Positions 54,023-62,920 are shown, counted from the stretch's first letter. The stretch is DNA of 64,000 bases from an uncultured Pelosinus sp. (GCA_900542835.1 UQPB01000007.1:49841-113840), one strand, 5' to 3'. The notes: generated by a model from the letters alone, not told the origin. Numbers and translations are program-made.

Positions 54023-54084
54023 AAAAGGCAAAAACCCCGCTTTCCAGCATCAATTTTTGCCTTCAGTTTTATACTGATCAGTCA
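54023..54084 (-). promoter_or_regulatory. Internal leader element e overlapping a stop codon
   Basis: Minus strand: UGA, UCAG-N7-CUGA hairpin (54063-54077), then AGGCAAAAA pairing with TTTTTGCCT and TTTTCTTTTTT. The hairpin and the first terminator arm lie within the last codons of the upstream gene, whose stop (54050-54052) is in the terminator loop. Confidence 0.78.
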
Positions 54085-54883
54085 AAGCTAAGTTCTGTGC
54101 CGGCAGCGGCGGCCAGACCGGCAGAAACCGGCTGGCGGCCTGCCGTGCCGCCTCCAGCTCCCGGCGGGAAGGTGCCCGCCGGTTATGGAAATGGTACTGC
54201 GGCTCCAGTGCAGCGATCTCAATAAGGCTGGCTCCCGCTTTGGCGGCGGTTTCGGCAATAGCGGCAATCTGGCTGTCATTAATGCCGGGTACCAGAACTG
54301 TTTTGACCTTTAGCGTTGCCCCCAGAGCGGCGGCAGCGCCGATGCCCGCCGACTGAGCCAGCAGTAGCCAGCTTGCCGCTGCCGGCCCGGTCAGGTAACG
54401 ATTGCGGTATAGCACATAAGAATATAGCTGAACCGCAATACCGACAGTAACGGCGTGCAGCTCTATGGCGATCCGCTTAATGCCGGCAGCCGCCAGCGCC
54501 GCTGCCTGATCCCGCAGCAGCAGCCCGTTCGTGGTCAGCCAGGTTTCCAGATCAGGATGCCGCTCCCGGATAAAGCCAAAGGTCTCCAGCGCATGGCGGC
54601 TGGCGAGACTCTCGCCCGGGCCGGCAATATCAACTGTCTTGACGGCTGGCCACAGGCTGAACGCTTCCCCTAGAACCGCGGCCGCCTGAACAGGCTCCAG
54701 CAAAAGCTGGTTAAGCTGCCGCCTGCGTTTCAATCCCTGCGGGCCAAAATGACATTGCAAATTGCTGACCGGACTTACCGGCAGTGAGATCCTGCCAGAC
54801 TCCGGCTGCACCTGTCCGCGCAGGCAGGGGTAGCGCCGGAAAAACGGCTCCGCTTTGCCGCTGCGGATTCGCTGCGGCTTCAT
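54050..54883 (-). CDS. Degenerate NifB-like radical SAM paralogue lacking the cluster cysteines
   Basis: 277 residues, GGAGGATCGC before ATG. The frame aligns with NifB from RRYPCLRG (NifB HPCYS) through ISLPVSPVSNLQCHFGPQG, IAGPGESLASR, WLTTNGLLLRDQA and VKTVLVPGINDSQI, but the CX3CX2C motif reads S40-x3-C44-x2-G47, keeping only the middle cysteine. The NifX domain is absent. It therefore cannot bind the usual [4Fe-4S] cluster. The frame remains open and coupled to neighbours, so either a recent pseudoenzyme or a repurposed scaffold. Its end carries element e. Confidence 0.8.
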   Translation of the reverse strand: MKPQRIRSGKAEPFFRRYPCLRGQVQPESGRISLPVSPVSNLQCHFGPQGLKRRRQLNQLLLEPVQAAAVLGEAFSLWPAVKTVDIAGPGESLASRHALETFGFIRERHPDLETWLTTNGLLLRDQAAALAAAGIKRIAIELHAVTVGIAVQLYSYVLYRNRYLTGPAAASWLLLAQSAGIGAAAALGATLKVKTVLVPGINDSQIAAIAETAAKAGASLIEIAALEPQYHFHNRRAPSRRELEAARQAASRFLPVWPPLPAQNLALTDQYKTEGKN

Positions 54884-54916
54884 GCGATCCTCCGAAACTG
54901 AATCGCAAAGGCCTGC

Positions 54917-55930
54917 CTATTTGACACTGTCCGCTACGCCCGGCAGAGTGACGAAGCTCTTCTTATGCAAGGCTTCCACATCCACACTCTTGTCAAGCAT
55001 GCCTACATCCTGAAGCTGCTTCGCCGTTACGCCGAACGCGTCATAGGCACCTTTGACGGAGGGGATGTAGTTATAGGTTTTTAATACCTGGGCATTGGTA
55101 ACGGCATCGCCGGCAACCCATTTTTTCTCCACCTGGATTTTTGCCGCCTCATCCTGATTGCTTTGGATCCAGGCACTGGCTTTCTGCATGGCGCGGGTAT
55201 ATTTGGCCGCAATCTCCGGCTTATCCTTTGCCAGCGTATCACGGACATAAGCGGAGCAGCAGTACTGATCCTTATAGGGAGCGGTTAAGGCCGAATCGGC
55301 AATGGTGTTGAGGTTGTATTCCTTGGCGGCGAGGTAGGCCACCGGGTCATTGGCGGCAATCGCGTCAATCGCGCCCTTTTGCAGCGCCAGCGGCAGTTCG
55401 CTGTTGCTGAACACGACAAATTCTACTTCCTGCTTCTGCTGGCTGACACCAACACCGGCATCGGCCAGAGCCCGCTTAGCGAAAATGATCGGGCTGCTGC
55501 TCATGCTGGGAACGCCGATGCGTTTACCCTTAAGATCAGCCAGCGTATTGATGCCTGAGCCTTTGGGGGCCAAAACTTTGTCGCAGCCGGTATGCAGGCC
55601 GCTGGTCACCTTAATCGGCAATCCGTTGGAAAGCGGCTGCACCAGGCTTGCCAGCAGGCCAAAGCCCGCTTCCACCTGGCCGGCGGTCACCGCTTCAAAA
55701 GCGGTTCCCGGCGCCAGCTTAATCAGGTCTACCTTCAGCCCCTCCTCGGCAAAAAAGCCCTTTTCCAGCGCCATGTGCACAGGTGCTTCACAGAGACTGC
55801 CGCTGTAGCCGATTTTCAAGACAAAATCCTCCGGCTTGGCGACAGGAGCCGCCGCTTGCTGACCGCAGCCGGCCAGCAAGGCCGCTGTCAGTACAGTTGC
55901 AACAGCCGTGGTAAATTTCTTTTTCATCAT
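54917..55930 (-). CDS. ABC substrate-binding lipoprotein, SsuA/TauA-like
   Basis: 337 residues; adjacent ATG codons at 55930 and 55927 are both possible behind GAGGAG. Signal with lipobox LLAGCGQ. Domain: LKIGYSGSLCEAPVHMALEKGFFAEEGLKVDLIKL, AFEAVTAGQVEAGFGLLASLVQPL, GKRIGVPSMSSSPIIFAKRAL. Member of the NMT1/aliphatic-sulfonate binding group, distinct from the three other binding proteins of the island. Works with the ATPase and permease upstream as the one complete importer. Ligand unknown. Confidence 0.9.
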   Translation of the reverse strand: MMKKKFTTAVATVLTAALLAGCGQQAAAPVAKPEDFVLKIGYSGSLCEAPVHMALEKGFFAEEGLKVDLIKLAPGTAFEAVTAGQVEAGFGLLASLVQPLSNGLPIKVTSGLHTGCDKVLAPKGSGINTLADLKGKRIGVPSMSSSPIIFAKRALADAGVGVSQQKQEVEFVVFSNSELPLALQKGAIDAIAANDPVAYLAAKEYNLNTIADSALTAPYKDQYCCSAYVRDTLAKDKPEIAAKYTRAMQKASAWIQSNQDEAAKIQVEKKWVAGDAVTNAQVLKTYNYIPSVKGAYDAFGVTAKQLQDVGMLDKSVDVEALHKKSFVTLPGVADSVK

Positions 55931-55941
55931 CTCATCTCCTC

Positions 55942-56721
55942 TTATAAATAATAGCTCGGTTCAGTTACATTGCCGGCAAAATCAAGAATTTCCAGGATCT
56001 TGGTACGGGTCTCAAGAAACTCAGGATTGCTGCGGTCCCGCGGCCGGGACAGCCGGACATCGATGCAGCTTTCAATTTTGCCCGGTCTTGGCGTCATCAC
56101 AATCACACGGTCCGCCAGATAAACGGCTTCATCCACATCATGCGTCACCAGAATCATTGTCGTTTTCCGCTCCTGCCAGATGCGGATTAATTCATCCTGC
56201 AGGTTCATGCGGGTGAAGGCATCCAGTGCCCCCAGCGGCTCATCAAGCAGCATGACTTTGGGATGATTGACCAGTGCCCGGGCCAGGGACGCCCGCTGCG
56301 CCATGCCGCCGGAAAGCTGATGCGGATACGAGCGGTGAAAAGCGGACAGCCCGACCAGATCGATGAAATTATCAACCTCCTTTCGTTTTTCCTGATAAAT
56401 TTTGCGTGCTCGCAGGCCGAAGGCGACATTGTCGTAAACGTTCAGCCAGGGAAAGAGCAGCGGGTTTTGAAAGACCAGACCGCGTTCATAGGAAGGCTGG
56501 GTAATCGCTTCCCCGTCAATATAGAGTTGGCCGCTGTCCGGCTGGTTCAAGCCGGCAATCAGGCGCAGCAGCGTTGATTTGCCGCAGCCGGAGGGGCCGA
56601 TCAGGGCGACAAATTCCCCGGCCCGAATGGTCAGATCGATATTGTTAAGGGCAATAACGTCAGGCGCGTCATGACGGGAAAAACGTTTCGACACAGCGGC
56701 AACGCTTATTTCGCCTACCAT
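55942..56721 (-). CDS. ABC ATPase, SsuB/TauB family (complete importer)
   Basis: 259 residues. Walker A IGPSGCGKSTLLRLIAGL, LVFQNPLLFPWLNVYDNVAFG, signature LSGGMAQRASLARALV, Walker B VMLLDEPLGALDAFTR and VTHDVDEAVYLADRVIVM. Its start overlaps the permease stop by seven bases. Together with 56715-57662 and 54917-55930 it makes the only complete ABC set in the island, expressed behind the tandem attenuators c and i. Confidence 0.93.
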   Translation of the reverse strand: MVGEISVAAVSKRFSRHDAPDVIALNNIDLTIRAGEFVALIGPSGCGKSTLLRLIAGLNQPDSGQLYIDGEAITQPSYERGLVFQNPLLFPWLNVYDNVAFGLRARKIYQEKRKEVDNFIDLVGLSAFHRSYPHQLSGGMAQRASLARALVNHPKVMLLDEPLGALDAFTRMNLQDELIRIWQERKTTMILVTHDVDEAVYLADRVIVMTPRPGKIESCIDVRLSRPRDRSNPEFLETRTKILEILDFAGNVTEPSYYL

Positions 56722-57662
56722 TTTATTACCCCTTTCTGCCAGACCAGCACTTGATCGCGCACCCTGAACAGCAGGGTGATCAGTACGGAAAAGGTTACGG
56801 CGATGACAATCAGTCCGGCGTAGACATTGGCGTAGGACATCATATCCTTCTGCCAGTTGATATACCAGCCGATGCCGTTTTTGACGCCGAGCATTTCCGC
56901 TGTCATCAGCGTAATGAACGAGGCGCAGGTGCCGTTGAACAGCCCGAGAAACATATGCGGCATGGCCGCGGGAATGCCGACCTTAAAAATCTGGTAGTAT
57001 CGTCCCGCCCCCAGCGTGCTGGATACCTCAAAATAGGCGTTGGGAACATTGAGGATGCCGCTGCCGGTCAGCAGTGTCGTCGGAAACCATACGGCCAGAG
57101 CAATCAGAAAGGCGCTGGCCGAAAACGTCGTCGGAAAACTGATCAGCACAATCGGAATCCAGGCTGTCGGCGGAATCGGCCCCAGTGTGCGGATAATCGG
57201 ATTAATCCAGTAACCGGCGGTTTTGCTGAAGCCTACGGCAATACCGGTGGCAAAGCCGGCAACGGCACCAAACAGATAGCCGGTCAGCAGCAGCTTGCCG
57301 GAGGAAAACAGGCACAGTGCTAAAAACCGCCAGTCTTCCACTAACACACTGAGAATCTTATCAAGCGACGGAAAGAAGATGACCGGCAGCAGTCCCAGCT
57401 TTTTGGTAACGATATTGAGGATATTCAAAAATAAAATAGCTACGGCGGTAAACAGGGCGCTTTCCGCAATACAGGTCCGGGCTTTGGCGCTGGTTCCGGC
57501 GGCAAGGGCTATGCCTGCGAACACACCGCCCAGAGCCGCTAACAGATAGCTGAAATACGGTTGTTTTGTCGGCATATGTCCGCCGCCATCCGCCAGCAGG
57601 ATTTCTGTGACCAGAGCCAAGCCTACGGATATAACCGGCAGCCAGGGAGTCAATTTGTTCAC
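56715..57662 (-). CDS. ABC transporter permease, SsuC-like with extra N-terminal helices
   Basis: 315 residues from a GTG after AGGAGGTTGAATT. Residues 1-100 hold three additional hydrophobic segments (LPVISVGLALVTEILLADG; FSYLLAALGGVFAGIALAAG; SALFTAVAILFLNILNIV) before the permease core with VIFFPSLDKILSVLVEDW, TLGPIPPTAWIPIVLI and TLGAGRYYQIFKVGIPAAMPHMF. The fused N-terminal membrane part is unusual for SsuC. First gene behind promoter c and the two tandem elements. Confidence 0.88.
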   Translation of the reverse strand: MNKLTPWLPVISVGLALVTEILLADGGGHMPTKQPYFSYLLAALGGVFAGIALAAGTSAKARTCIAESALFTAVAILFLNILNIVTKKLGLLPVIFFPSLDKILSVLVEDWRFLALCLFSSGKLLLTGYLFGAVAGFATGIAVGFSKTAGYWINPIIRTLGPIPPTAWIPIVLISFPTTFSASAFLIALAVWFPTTLLTGSGILNVPNAYFEVSSTLGAGRYYQIFKVGIPAAMPHMFLGLFNGTCASFITLMTAEMLGVKNGIGWYINWQKDMMSYANVYAGLIVIAVTFSVLITLLFRVRDQVLVWQKGVIKW

Positions 57663-57787
57663 AATTCAACCTCCTACTTTTATCGCGGTCAACGCGGGTA
57701 CTCGTTGACGCTAAAACGACAGGATACCCATTAAACGATCTGCCAGGATACGCTGTGGCCTTAAGCAGCGACCTGTATTGCAATAAG

Positions 57788-57858
57788 AAAAGGCCATATT
57801 TCGTCCACGGCAGAGCGTAAACAAAACATAGCCTTCAGGTCGGTTGCCCGATCAGCTG
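57788..57858 (-). promoter_or_regulatory. Leader element i (second of tandem pair)
   Basis: Minus strand: UGA, UCGG-N9-CUGA hairpin (with one G-U pair), then AGGC opening a weaker terminator stem and TTTTCTTATT. It follows element c on the same leader, giving two successive decision points before the importer operon. Confidence 0.65.
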
Positions 57859-57913
57859 TTTGCAATTTTTGCAGGTACCCGGCCGTCTTCCCGGCGGCAC
57901 GGTTAAAAATAAA

Positions 57914-57966
57914 ACAGGTCAAAGAAGGTTCCGTTAAACCTCTTTGACCTTCAGTTGTCTGATTGG
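57914..57966 (-). promoter_or_regulatory. Leader element c (first of tandem pair)
   Basis: Minus strand: CAA in place of UGA, UCAG-ACAA-CUGA hairpin (57951-57962), then AGGTCAAAGA pairing with TCTTTGACCT; here the usual AGGC is AGGT and the opposite arm changes to match. Tail TGTTTTATTTTT. Confidence 0.8.
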
Positions 57967-57996
57967 TCGTGTATACACTATTTGTTCTTAGTGAGC

Positions 57997-58025
57997 ATTA
58001 TAGTATACGGCCGGCGCAGTGTCAA
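57997..58025 (-). promoter_or_regulatory. Consensus promoter of the importer-K3-D3-cysK operon
   Basis: TTGACA (58020-58025), 17-base spacer, TATAAT (57997-58002) on the minus strand: perfect sigma-A promoter. Confidence 0.8.
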
Positions 58026-58100
58026 GCAAAAATCTGCGTGTGTCCGCCACGGAAAACCGCCAGCGAAAATTTAGCGATTTAGCAGCGGTCAGCCATCGCA

Positions 58101-59090
58101 TCAACTATTTAAAATATGGTTCTGTCGCAGCGTGCCGGCAAGCGTGGCCGCACTGGCCCGCAAGCGTCTTACCTCATCCTCGCTCAGCGGTACGGCCAGA
58201 CGGTGTTCGACGCCATTTTCCGCAACCAGCGACGGCAGGCTAAGGGCAACGTCAGTGATGCCGTATTCACCGCGCAAGGTGGTGGAAACCGGCAGAATCG
58301 CCCGTTCATTGAACAAAACCGCTTTGGCGACACGGCAAGCAGCCATCGAAATCCCGGAATTAGTCCAGCCCTTGCCGCTGACGACATCGCTGGCGGCATG
58401 AATAACGGCTTGTGTCGCCGCTTCCGGGTCGAACGGCTGCGCCTGCGGAAAGCTGTCGCCGAGATGCTGAACCGGGACGCCGCCGACAGAGGCAAGGCTC
58501 CAGGCGGCAAAAGCCGACCGGCCGTGCTCTCCCAGCATCCAGGCATTGACGCTTTTGGCGTCGATACGGTAATGGTCGGCCAGAAGGCGCTGCAGGCGCA
58601 GCGTTTCCAGCATAGTCCCCGTCCCCAGCAGACGTCCCTGTGGATAGCCAAAAAAATTAGCGGCATAATAGGTGGTAATGTCAAGCGGATTGGTGATCAT
58701 AATGATGACAGCCTCTGTCGTATATTTGACGATTTCAGTCATCACAGCCTGAATAACCTGGATATTCGCTCCGGCGAGACGCAGTCTGTCAGGCGCTTCG
58801 CCGGGCGGCAGCGGCGGCAGGGAACGGCCGCCAATACCGGCGGCAATAATAATCAGGCGCGCGTCTTTGCACGTCTCATAACCGGCGGCGTATACCTGAC
58901 AGCCGGGACTGTAAATGCACGGCGTTGCATGACTGGCGTCCAGCGCTTCACCGGCGGCTTTTCCCTGCTGAATATCAATGACGGCGATTTCAGCCGCCAA
59001 ATGCAGATCGATGGCGCGGTTAAGCACGGCAGAGCCGACATTGCCGGCGCCGACAATCACCAATTTATTCTTAATTGCCAATGTTATCAT
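58101..59090 (-). CDS. L-2-hydroxyacid (lactate-type) dehydrogenase
   Basis: 329 residues of the lactate/malate dehydrogenase family. NAD-binding GAGNVGS (14-20), IIIAAGIGGRSLPPL in the mobile loop, ITNPLDITTYY, LLGTGTMLETLR and the catalytic histidine in MLGEHGRSAFAAW. The loop sequence (LPPLPPGEAPDRLRLAGAN) differs from ordinary lactate dehydrogenase QKPGETR, suggesting another 2-oxoacid, as in L-2-hydroxyisocaproate dehydrogenases. Overlaps the aminotransferase stop by four bases. In context it could reduce 2-oxo-4-methylthiobutanoate from methionine transamination (inference). Confidence 0.83.
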   Translation of the reverse strand: MITLAIKNKLVIVGAGNVGSAVLNRAIDLHLAAEIAVIDIQQGKAAGEALDASHATPCIYSPGCQVYAAGYETCKDARLIIIAAGIGGRSLPPLPPGEAPDRLRLAGANIQVIQAVMTEIVKYTTEAVIIMITNPLDITTYYAANFFGYPQGRLLGTGTMLETLRLQRLLADHYRIDAKSVNAWMLGEHGRSAFAAWSLASVGGVPVQHLGDSFPQAQPFDPEAATQAVIHAASDVVSGKGWTNSGISMAACRVAKAVLFNERAILPVSTTLRGEYGITDVALSLPSLVAENGVEHRLAVPLSEDEVRRLRASAATLAGTLRQNHILNS

Positions 59091-60289
59091 CCCTTGCGTT
59101 TTAAATGAGAGAATTGCTGCAAGCGCTTAACCGCTTCCGCCAGCACCTGCTCTTGTTTGCAGAAAGCCAGCCGCAGCCAGAGGCTGCCGTCAGGCTGCGA
59201 ATCCGCCGGATTAAAGCCGGACAAGGGCCGCGCCGATACGCCGGCCTGGCTGGTAAGCGTTTTGGCAAACTCCAGATCATCCCGCCAGCCCCAACCGGAA
59301 AAATCGGCCAGGATAAAATAGCCGCCCTCCGGGGCCAGGTAGGGGATTGCCAGCGCATCGAGGCCGGTTTGCAGCACCGTCAGTCTGGCCGCATAGTCGC
59401 GCCGCAAATTGCGATAGTAGTCTTCCTGGCTGCTAATGGCTTCAACCGCTCCCAGCTGCAGCGGGTGAGCCGAACCAAGGACAAGAAAGTGATGGGCTTT
59501 TCTGATGGCTTTAGTCAGCGGAGCGGCTGCGACAACATAACCGAGACGCCAGCCGGTAACGCTGTAGGCCTTGGAAAACCCATTGACAATGACGGTGCGT
59601 TCGCGCATGCCTGGCAGCTGCCAAATGGGCACGGGCGCCTGACCGCCGAAATAAATTTCATCGTAAATCTCATCGGTGACGACCAGGAAGCCATATTTCT
59701 GACTCAGCTCGGCGACTGTCTGCAGTTCTTCCCGGCTGAAAATCCGGCCGGAGGGATTGTGGGGTGAATTGAGCAGCAGCGCTTTGGTGCGAGAGGTGAT
59801 CGCTGCTTCCAGGCGCTCCTTCTGCAGCCGGAAGCCCGGCTGGGTCAGCTCCAGATAAACCGGCTTGCCTCCCGCCAGATGCACATTGCCGCTGTAAGCA
59901 GGAAAAGCCGGCACCGGAATGATAACCTCGTCGCCAGGATCGACGATGGCCAGCAGTGTCGCCGCCAGGCTTTCCGCAGCGCCGCTGCCGACCGTGACTT
60001 CCTGGTCCGGATCAAACGCAATCCCGCCTTTCTGCAGCAGCCGCCGGGCGATTCCCTGCCGTAATGGAGCAATGCCATATTGCGGGGCGTATTGATTGAA
60101 ATCCTGTTGAATTGCCTGTACCGCGGCTGCTTTGAAGCGCTCCTCAACCGGAAAATCAGGCTTGCCGCTGCCCAGGTCAATTGCGTTATGCTGCAGCGAT
60201 AAATCGGCCAATTGATTAAACAGCGGCAGTTGGGCACGACCGATCCGGGCGGCTATTTTTTCTTCCAGAAAATTGGCTGTCTCTCCCAT
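59087..60289 (-). CDS. PLP-dependent aminotransferase, class I/II
   Basis: 400 residues from the ATG at 60289 with GAAGGAAG upstream. IDLGSGKPDFPV, NQYAPQYG, GSGAAESLAATLLAIVDPGDEVI, NSPHNPSGRIFS, VTDEIYDEIYFG and PLP lysine in NGFSKAYSVTGWRLGYV. Related to the enzyme at 26686 but with a GSGKPDFP opening. Amino-donor and acceptor unknown; methionine or another hydrophobic amino acid would match the linked hydroxyacid dehydrogenase and FAD oxidase. Third gene of the operon started at 63876. Confidence 0.88.
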   Translation of the reverse strand: MGETANFLEEKIAARIGRAQLPLFNQLADLSLQHNAIDLGSGKPDFPVEERFKAAAVQAIQQDFNQYAPQYGIAPLRQGIARRLLQKGGIAFDPDQEVTVGSGAAESLAATLLAIVDPGDEVIIPVPAFPAYSGNVHLAGGKPVYLELTQPGFRLQKERLEAAITSRTKALLLNSPHNPSGRIFSREELQTVAELSQKYGFLVVTDEIYDEIYFGGQAPVPIWQLPGMRERTVIVNGFSKAYSVTGWRLGYVVAAAPLTKAIRKAHHFLVLGSAHPLQLGAVEAISSQEDYYRNLRRDYAARLTVLQTGLDALAIPYLAPEGGYFILADFSGWGWRDDLEFAKTLTSQAGVSARPLSGFNPADSQPDGSLWLRLAFCKQEQVLAEAVKRLQQFSHLKRKG

Positions 60290-60314
60290 CTGGCTTCCTT
60301 CTTTCTTCCTAACG

Positions 60315-61781
60315 TTATTGAGCCGTCCCGCTGCCAGCACCCCGGCCGGACGGTAAATCCGGCTGACTCGCCACTGGCGGCAAATCGAAGATTTTACCCG
60401 GATTTAAGATATGATTGGGATCAAACGCCTGCTTCAAGGCCTGCATCAAGGCCAGCTCACCGGGATCGATCAGACGGCTGAGAGACGCCTTGCGTTTGAG
60501 GCCGATGCCGTGTTCGCCGGAAAGCCGGCCGCCTAAGGCATAGACAGCAGTATAGATCTTTTGTTGAAACTGCGGCAGCGTCTGATGCCAGCGTTCCTCC
60601 GGAATCGTACCGGGTTGAACCCGCAGGTGAATGTTGCCGTCGCCGGCGTGGCCGGCAAGACGAAAGTCGAAGGCAAATTCGGCCGTCAGCTCCTCAATTG
60701 TCCGCACCAGACTGCGGATGGAGTCCACCGGCACGACAAAATCTTCGGAGACGCCTATCGGCTGCCTAAGGCGGTTGGGCGTTCCCCAGATCCGTCGCGC
60801 CTGCCAGATCGCATCGCCATTGACCGCAAATAGATCGAGCAGACCGGGAGCCGCCAAAATCTGCTTAAGGCGGTCAAATTTTTGCTCGCTCTCTTCGCGG
60901 CTCCAGGCTTCGATTTGAATGATAATGACATCGCCGCTTTTATCCCGGAAAAAGGATTGCTGCAAATATTCCTCCAGACCGAGCAGCGTGTATCTGTCGA
61001 CAAGTTCCAGCGAAACGGGATCAATCCGGCTGTCGTCAAGCGCGGCGCTGATCGTGGCAAGCGCGGCATCAATACTGGAAAAAACGGCGAGATAATTATT
61101 GATAACCGGCGGCAGCGGCTGCAGCTTCAGGACAGCCTTAGTGATAATGCCCAGGGTTCCTTCCGAACCGGCGATCAGCCGCGTCAGCGCGTAGCCGGTG
61201 GAGTTCTTTTTCAGCCGGCCGCCGAGAGTGATGATTTCTCCCTGCGGCGTCACCACCTCCAATTGATATACCTGATCGGAGGTAACGCCGTATTTGACCG
61301 CCATGTTGCCGCCGGCGTTGGTAGCGATATTGCCGCCAATGACGCAATCGTCATTGCTGCAGGGATCGCCGGCGTACAGCAGCCCCTGTTCTCTGGCCGC
61401 CTTTTGAATGTCGCTGGTGCGGACAGAAGCCTCGGCAACCAGATAACGCGCCTTTGTGTCAATGTGAATAATCCGGTTGAGGCGGGACAAGTCGATCAGG
61501 ATGCCGCCGGGATAGGGCACCGCTCCGCCGGCAAGGCCGGTACCGCCGCCGCGGGGCGTGACCGGCAGCCGCCAGCGGTTGGCCAGCCGGACAATTGCCG
61601 CTGTTTCAGCCGCGTCGGCGGGATAGACGACAACAGCGGGAGACTGGCGCAGTTCCGGCGGCGTGCCTTCGTCGTGGTCGTAATGGTCGGGAATAGCGGC
61701 GCCGGACAGCAGTTGTCCGGCACCGACAATTGCGGCAAGTTCGGTCAGAACAGCCGGTGTGACTGACTGATAAGCACTCAT
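60315..61781 (-). CDS. FAD-linked 2-hydroxyacid oxidase, GlcD/D-LDH type
   Basis: 488 residues, vanillyl-alcohol-oxidase fold. PRGGGTGLAGGAVPYPGGI binds FAD, GGNIATNAGGN and GSEGTLGIITKAVLKLQP continue the FAD domain, and the C-terminal half has RLAGHAGDGNIHLRVQPG and LSGEHGIGLKRK, the active-site histidines of glycolate/D-lactate dehydrogenases. It oxidises a 2-hydroxyacid to a 2-oxoacid. Paired with an L-2-hydroxyacid dehydrogenase in the same operon, the two could invert stereochemistry or pass a hydroxy analogue of an amino acid to the aminotransferase. Confidence 0.9.
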   Translation of the reverse strand: MSAYQSVTPAVLTELAAIVGAGQLLSGAAIPDHYDHDEGTPPELRQSPAVVVYPADAAETAAIVRLANRWRLPVTPRGGGTGLAGGAVPYPGGILIDLSRLNRIIHIDTKARYLVAEASVRTSDIQKAAREQGLLYAGDPCSNDDCVIGGNIATNAGGNMAVKYGVTSDQVYQLEVVTPQGEIITLGGRLKKNSTGYALTRLIAGSEGTLGIITKAVLKLQPLPPVINNYLAVFSSIDAALATISAALDDSRIDPVSLELVDRYTLLGLEEYLQQSFFRDKSGDVIIIQIEAWSREESEQKFDRLKQILAAPGLLDLFAVNGDAIWQARRIWGTPNRLRQPIGVSEDFVVPVDSIRSLVRTIEELTAEFAFDFRLAGHAGDGNIHLRVQPGTIPEERWHQTLPQFQQKIYTAVYALGGRLSGEHGIGLKRKASLSRLIDPGELALMQALKQAFDPNHILNPGKIFDLPPVASQPDLPSGRGAGSGTAQ

Positions 61782-61804
61782 GGGCTGCGACTCCTTCCGG
61801 GGAA

Positions 61805-62875
61805 TTAAACGGTTTCTTTAATTTCCCCACTGAGATAGGGATTGAGATCATTGGTATAAATATCGGCGGCTTTAACCGAGCCGGTTTCAACAAACTGGTT
61901 TTGCTCCATCATTCTGATCCAAAAGGCTACTTTTTCCGGATCAATGCCGTTTTCAGTCGGATAAACCGTGCCGGCGGCTTTAGCAGGATCGATTTTCAGA
62001 TGATCGGCGGCGATTTTTAACGCCTCCGCATAATTGGCGTTGATCCAGTGCTGGGTCCTGACGGTGGCGGCAATATAGGCTTTAACGACATCAGGATTCT
62101 CGCGGATAAAGTCCTCGCTGAAAGCACGGGCGGAATAGGAACTGGCCGGGCCGTTGCCTGCCGCCGTGCCGATGGCGTAGGTATGCGTCAGCGGCCGCAG
62201 GCCGCCGCGTTTCAGCGCCGACTGCGTAAAGATGTTATGAATGCCGGCAACGTCGATAATCCCCTGGCGCAGTGAGTTTTCCGCCTGATTGTCAGGCATG
62301 GGGACAAAGGTGACCTGATCTTTGCTGACACCATTCTGCCGCAGGTACTCGGAAAACAGCAGTTCGGTGCAGCTGCCGATATAGCTGATAGACACCTTTT
62401 TGCCGATCAGATCCTGTGCCGACTTGATCGGACTGTCTTCACGCACCAGATAGGTCATATGAATCTTATCCGGCTCGGGATTGTCATACGAGCCCTGCAG
62501 CACCATTTTTATTTTGGCTCCGGCCTGACGCGCCTGGGAAATTGTCAGCACATGCCCGGCGGCGAACAGATGATTGTCGCCTTTGATAACTGACTGGGCG
62601 AGCAGGCCGCCGGACATGGAGCCGGTATATTCGATATTCAGGCCGACATCCTTATAAAATCCCAGCCGTTCGCCGATGTAAATTTCATTGAAGCCGGTCT
62701 GTGTCGGCACTTTCAGTGTGAATTCCTTATCCAATTTTCCGTTGATAAATTTGGGCTTGCCGTCAGCAGCCTTGGTCTGCTCGGCAGCGTTGCCGCCGCA
62801 GCCGCCGAGCAGCAGCGACGCGGTTAAGAGAACCGCGGCAAGCGCGGTGATCAGGAAGCGAAAACGAACTTTCAT
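61805..62875 (-). CDS. ABC substrate-binding lipoprotein, SsuA/NrtA-like
   Basis: 356 residues, lipobox LLGGCGG. KPKFINGKLDKEFTLKVPTQTGFNEIYIGERLGFYKDVGL, YTGSMSGGLLAQSVIKGDNHLFAAGH and LIGKKVSISYIGSCTELLF mirror the binding protein at 29678-30715 closely, so these are recent paralogues with probably related ligands. Partner permease is directly upstream; no ATPase in this operon. A hydroxy- or oxo-acid sulfur compound is an attractive ligand given the downstream oxidase, dehydrogenase and aminotransferase, but this is inference. Confidence 0.9.
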   Translation of the reverse strand: MKVRFRFLITALAAVLLTASLLLGGCGGNAAEQTKAADGKPKFINGKLDKEFTLKVPTQTGFNEIYIGERLGFYKDVGLNIEYTGSMSGGLLAQSVIKGDNHLFAAGHVLTISQARQAGAKIKMVLQGSYDNPEPDKIHMTYLVREDSPIKSAQDLIGKKVSISYIGSCTELLFSEYLRQNGVSKDQVTFVPMPDNQAENSLRQGIIDVAGIHNIFTQSALKRGGLRPLTHTYAIGTAAGNGPASSYSARAFSEDFIRENPDVVKAYIAATVRTQHWINANYAEALKIAADHLKIDPAKAAGTVYPTENGIDPEKVAFWIRMMEQNQFVETGSVKAADIYTNDLNPYLSGEIKETV

Positions 62876-62920
62876 GCAAATTCATCCTTTCAGTACTGGA
62901 TTTAACCGGCGGCCGGCCAA

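Noticed and set aside
58116..59108. Long plus-strand frame opposite the hydroxyacid dehydrogenase gene, and similar long antisense frames elsewhere
   Set aside because: They have no ribosome sites or recognisable domains and are shadows of the GC-rich real genes.
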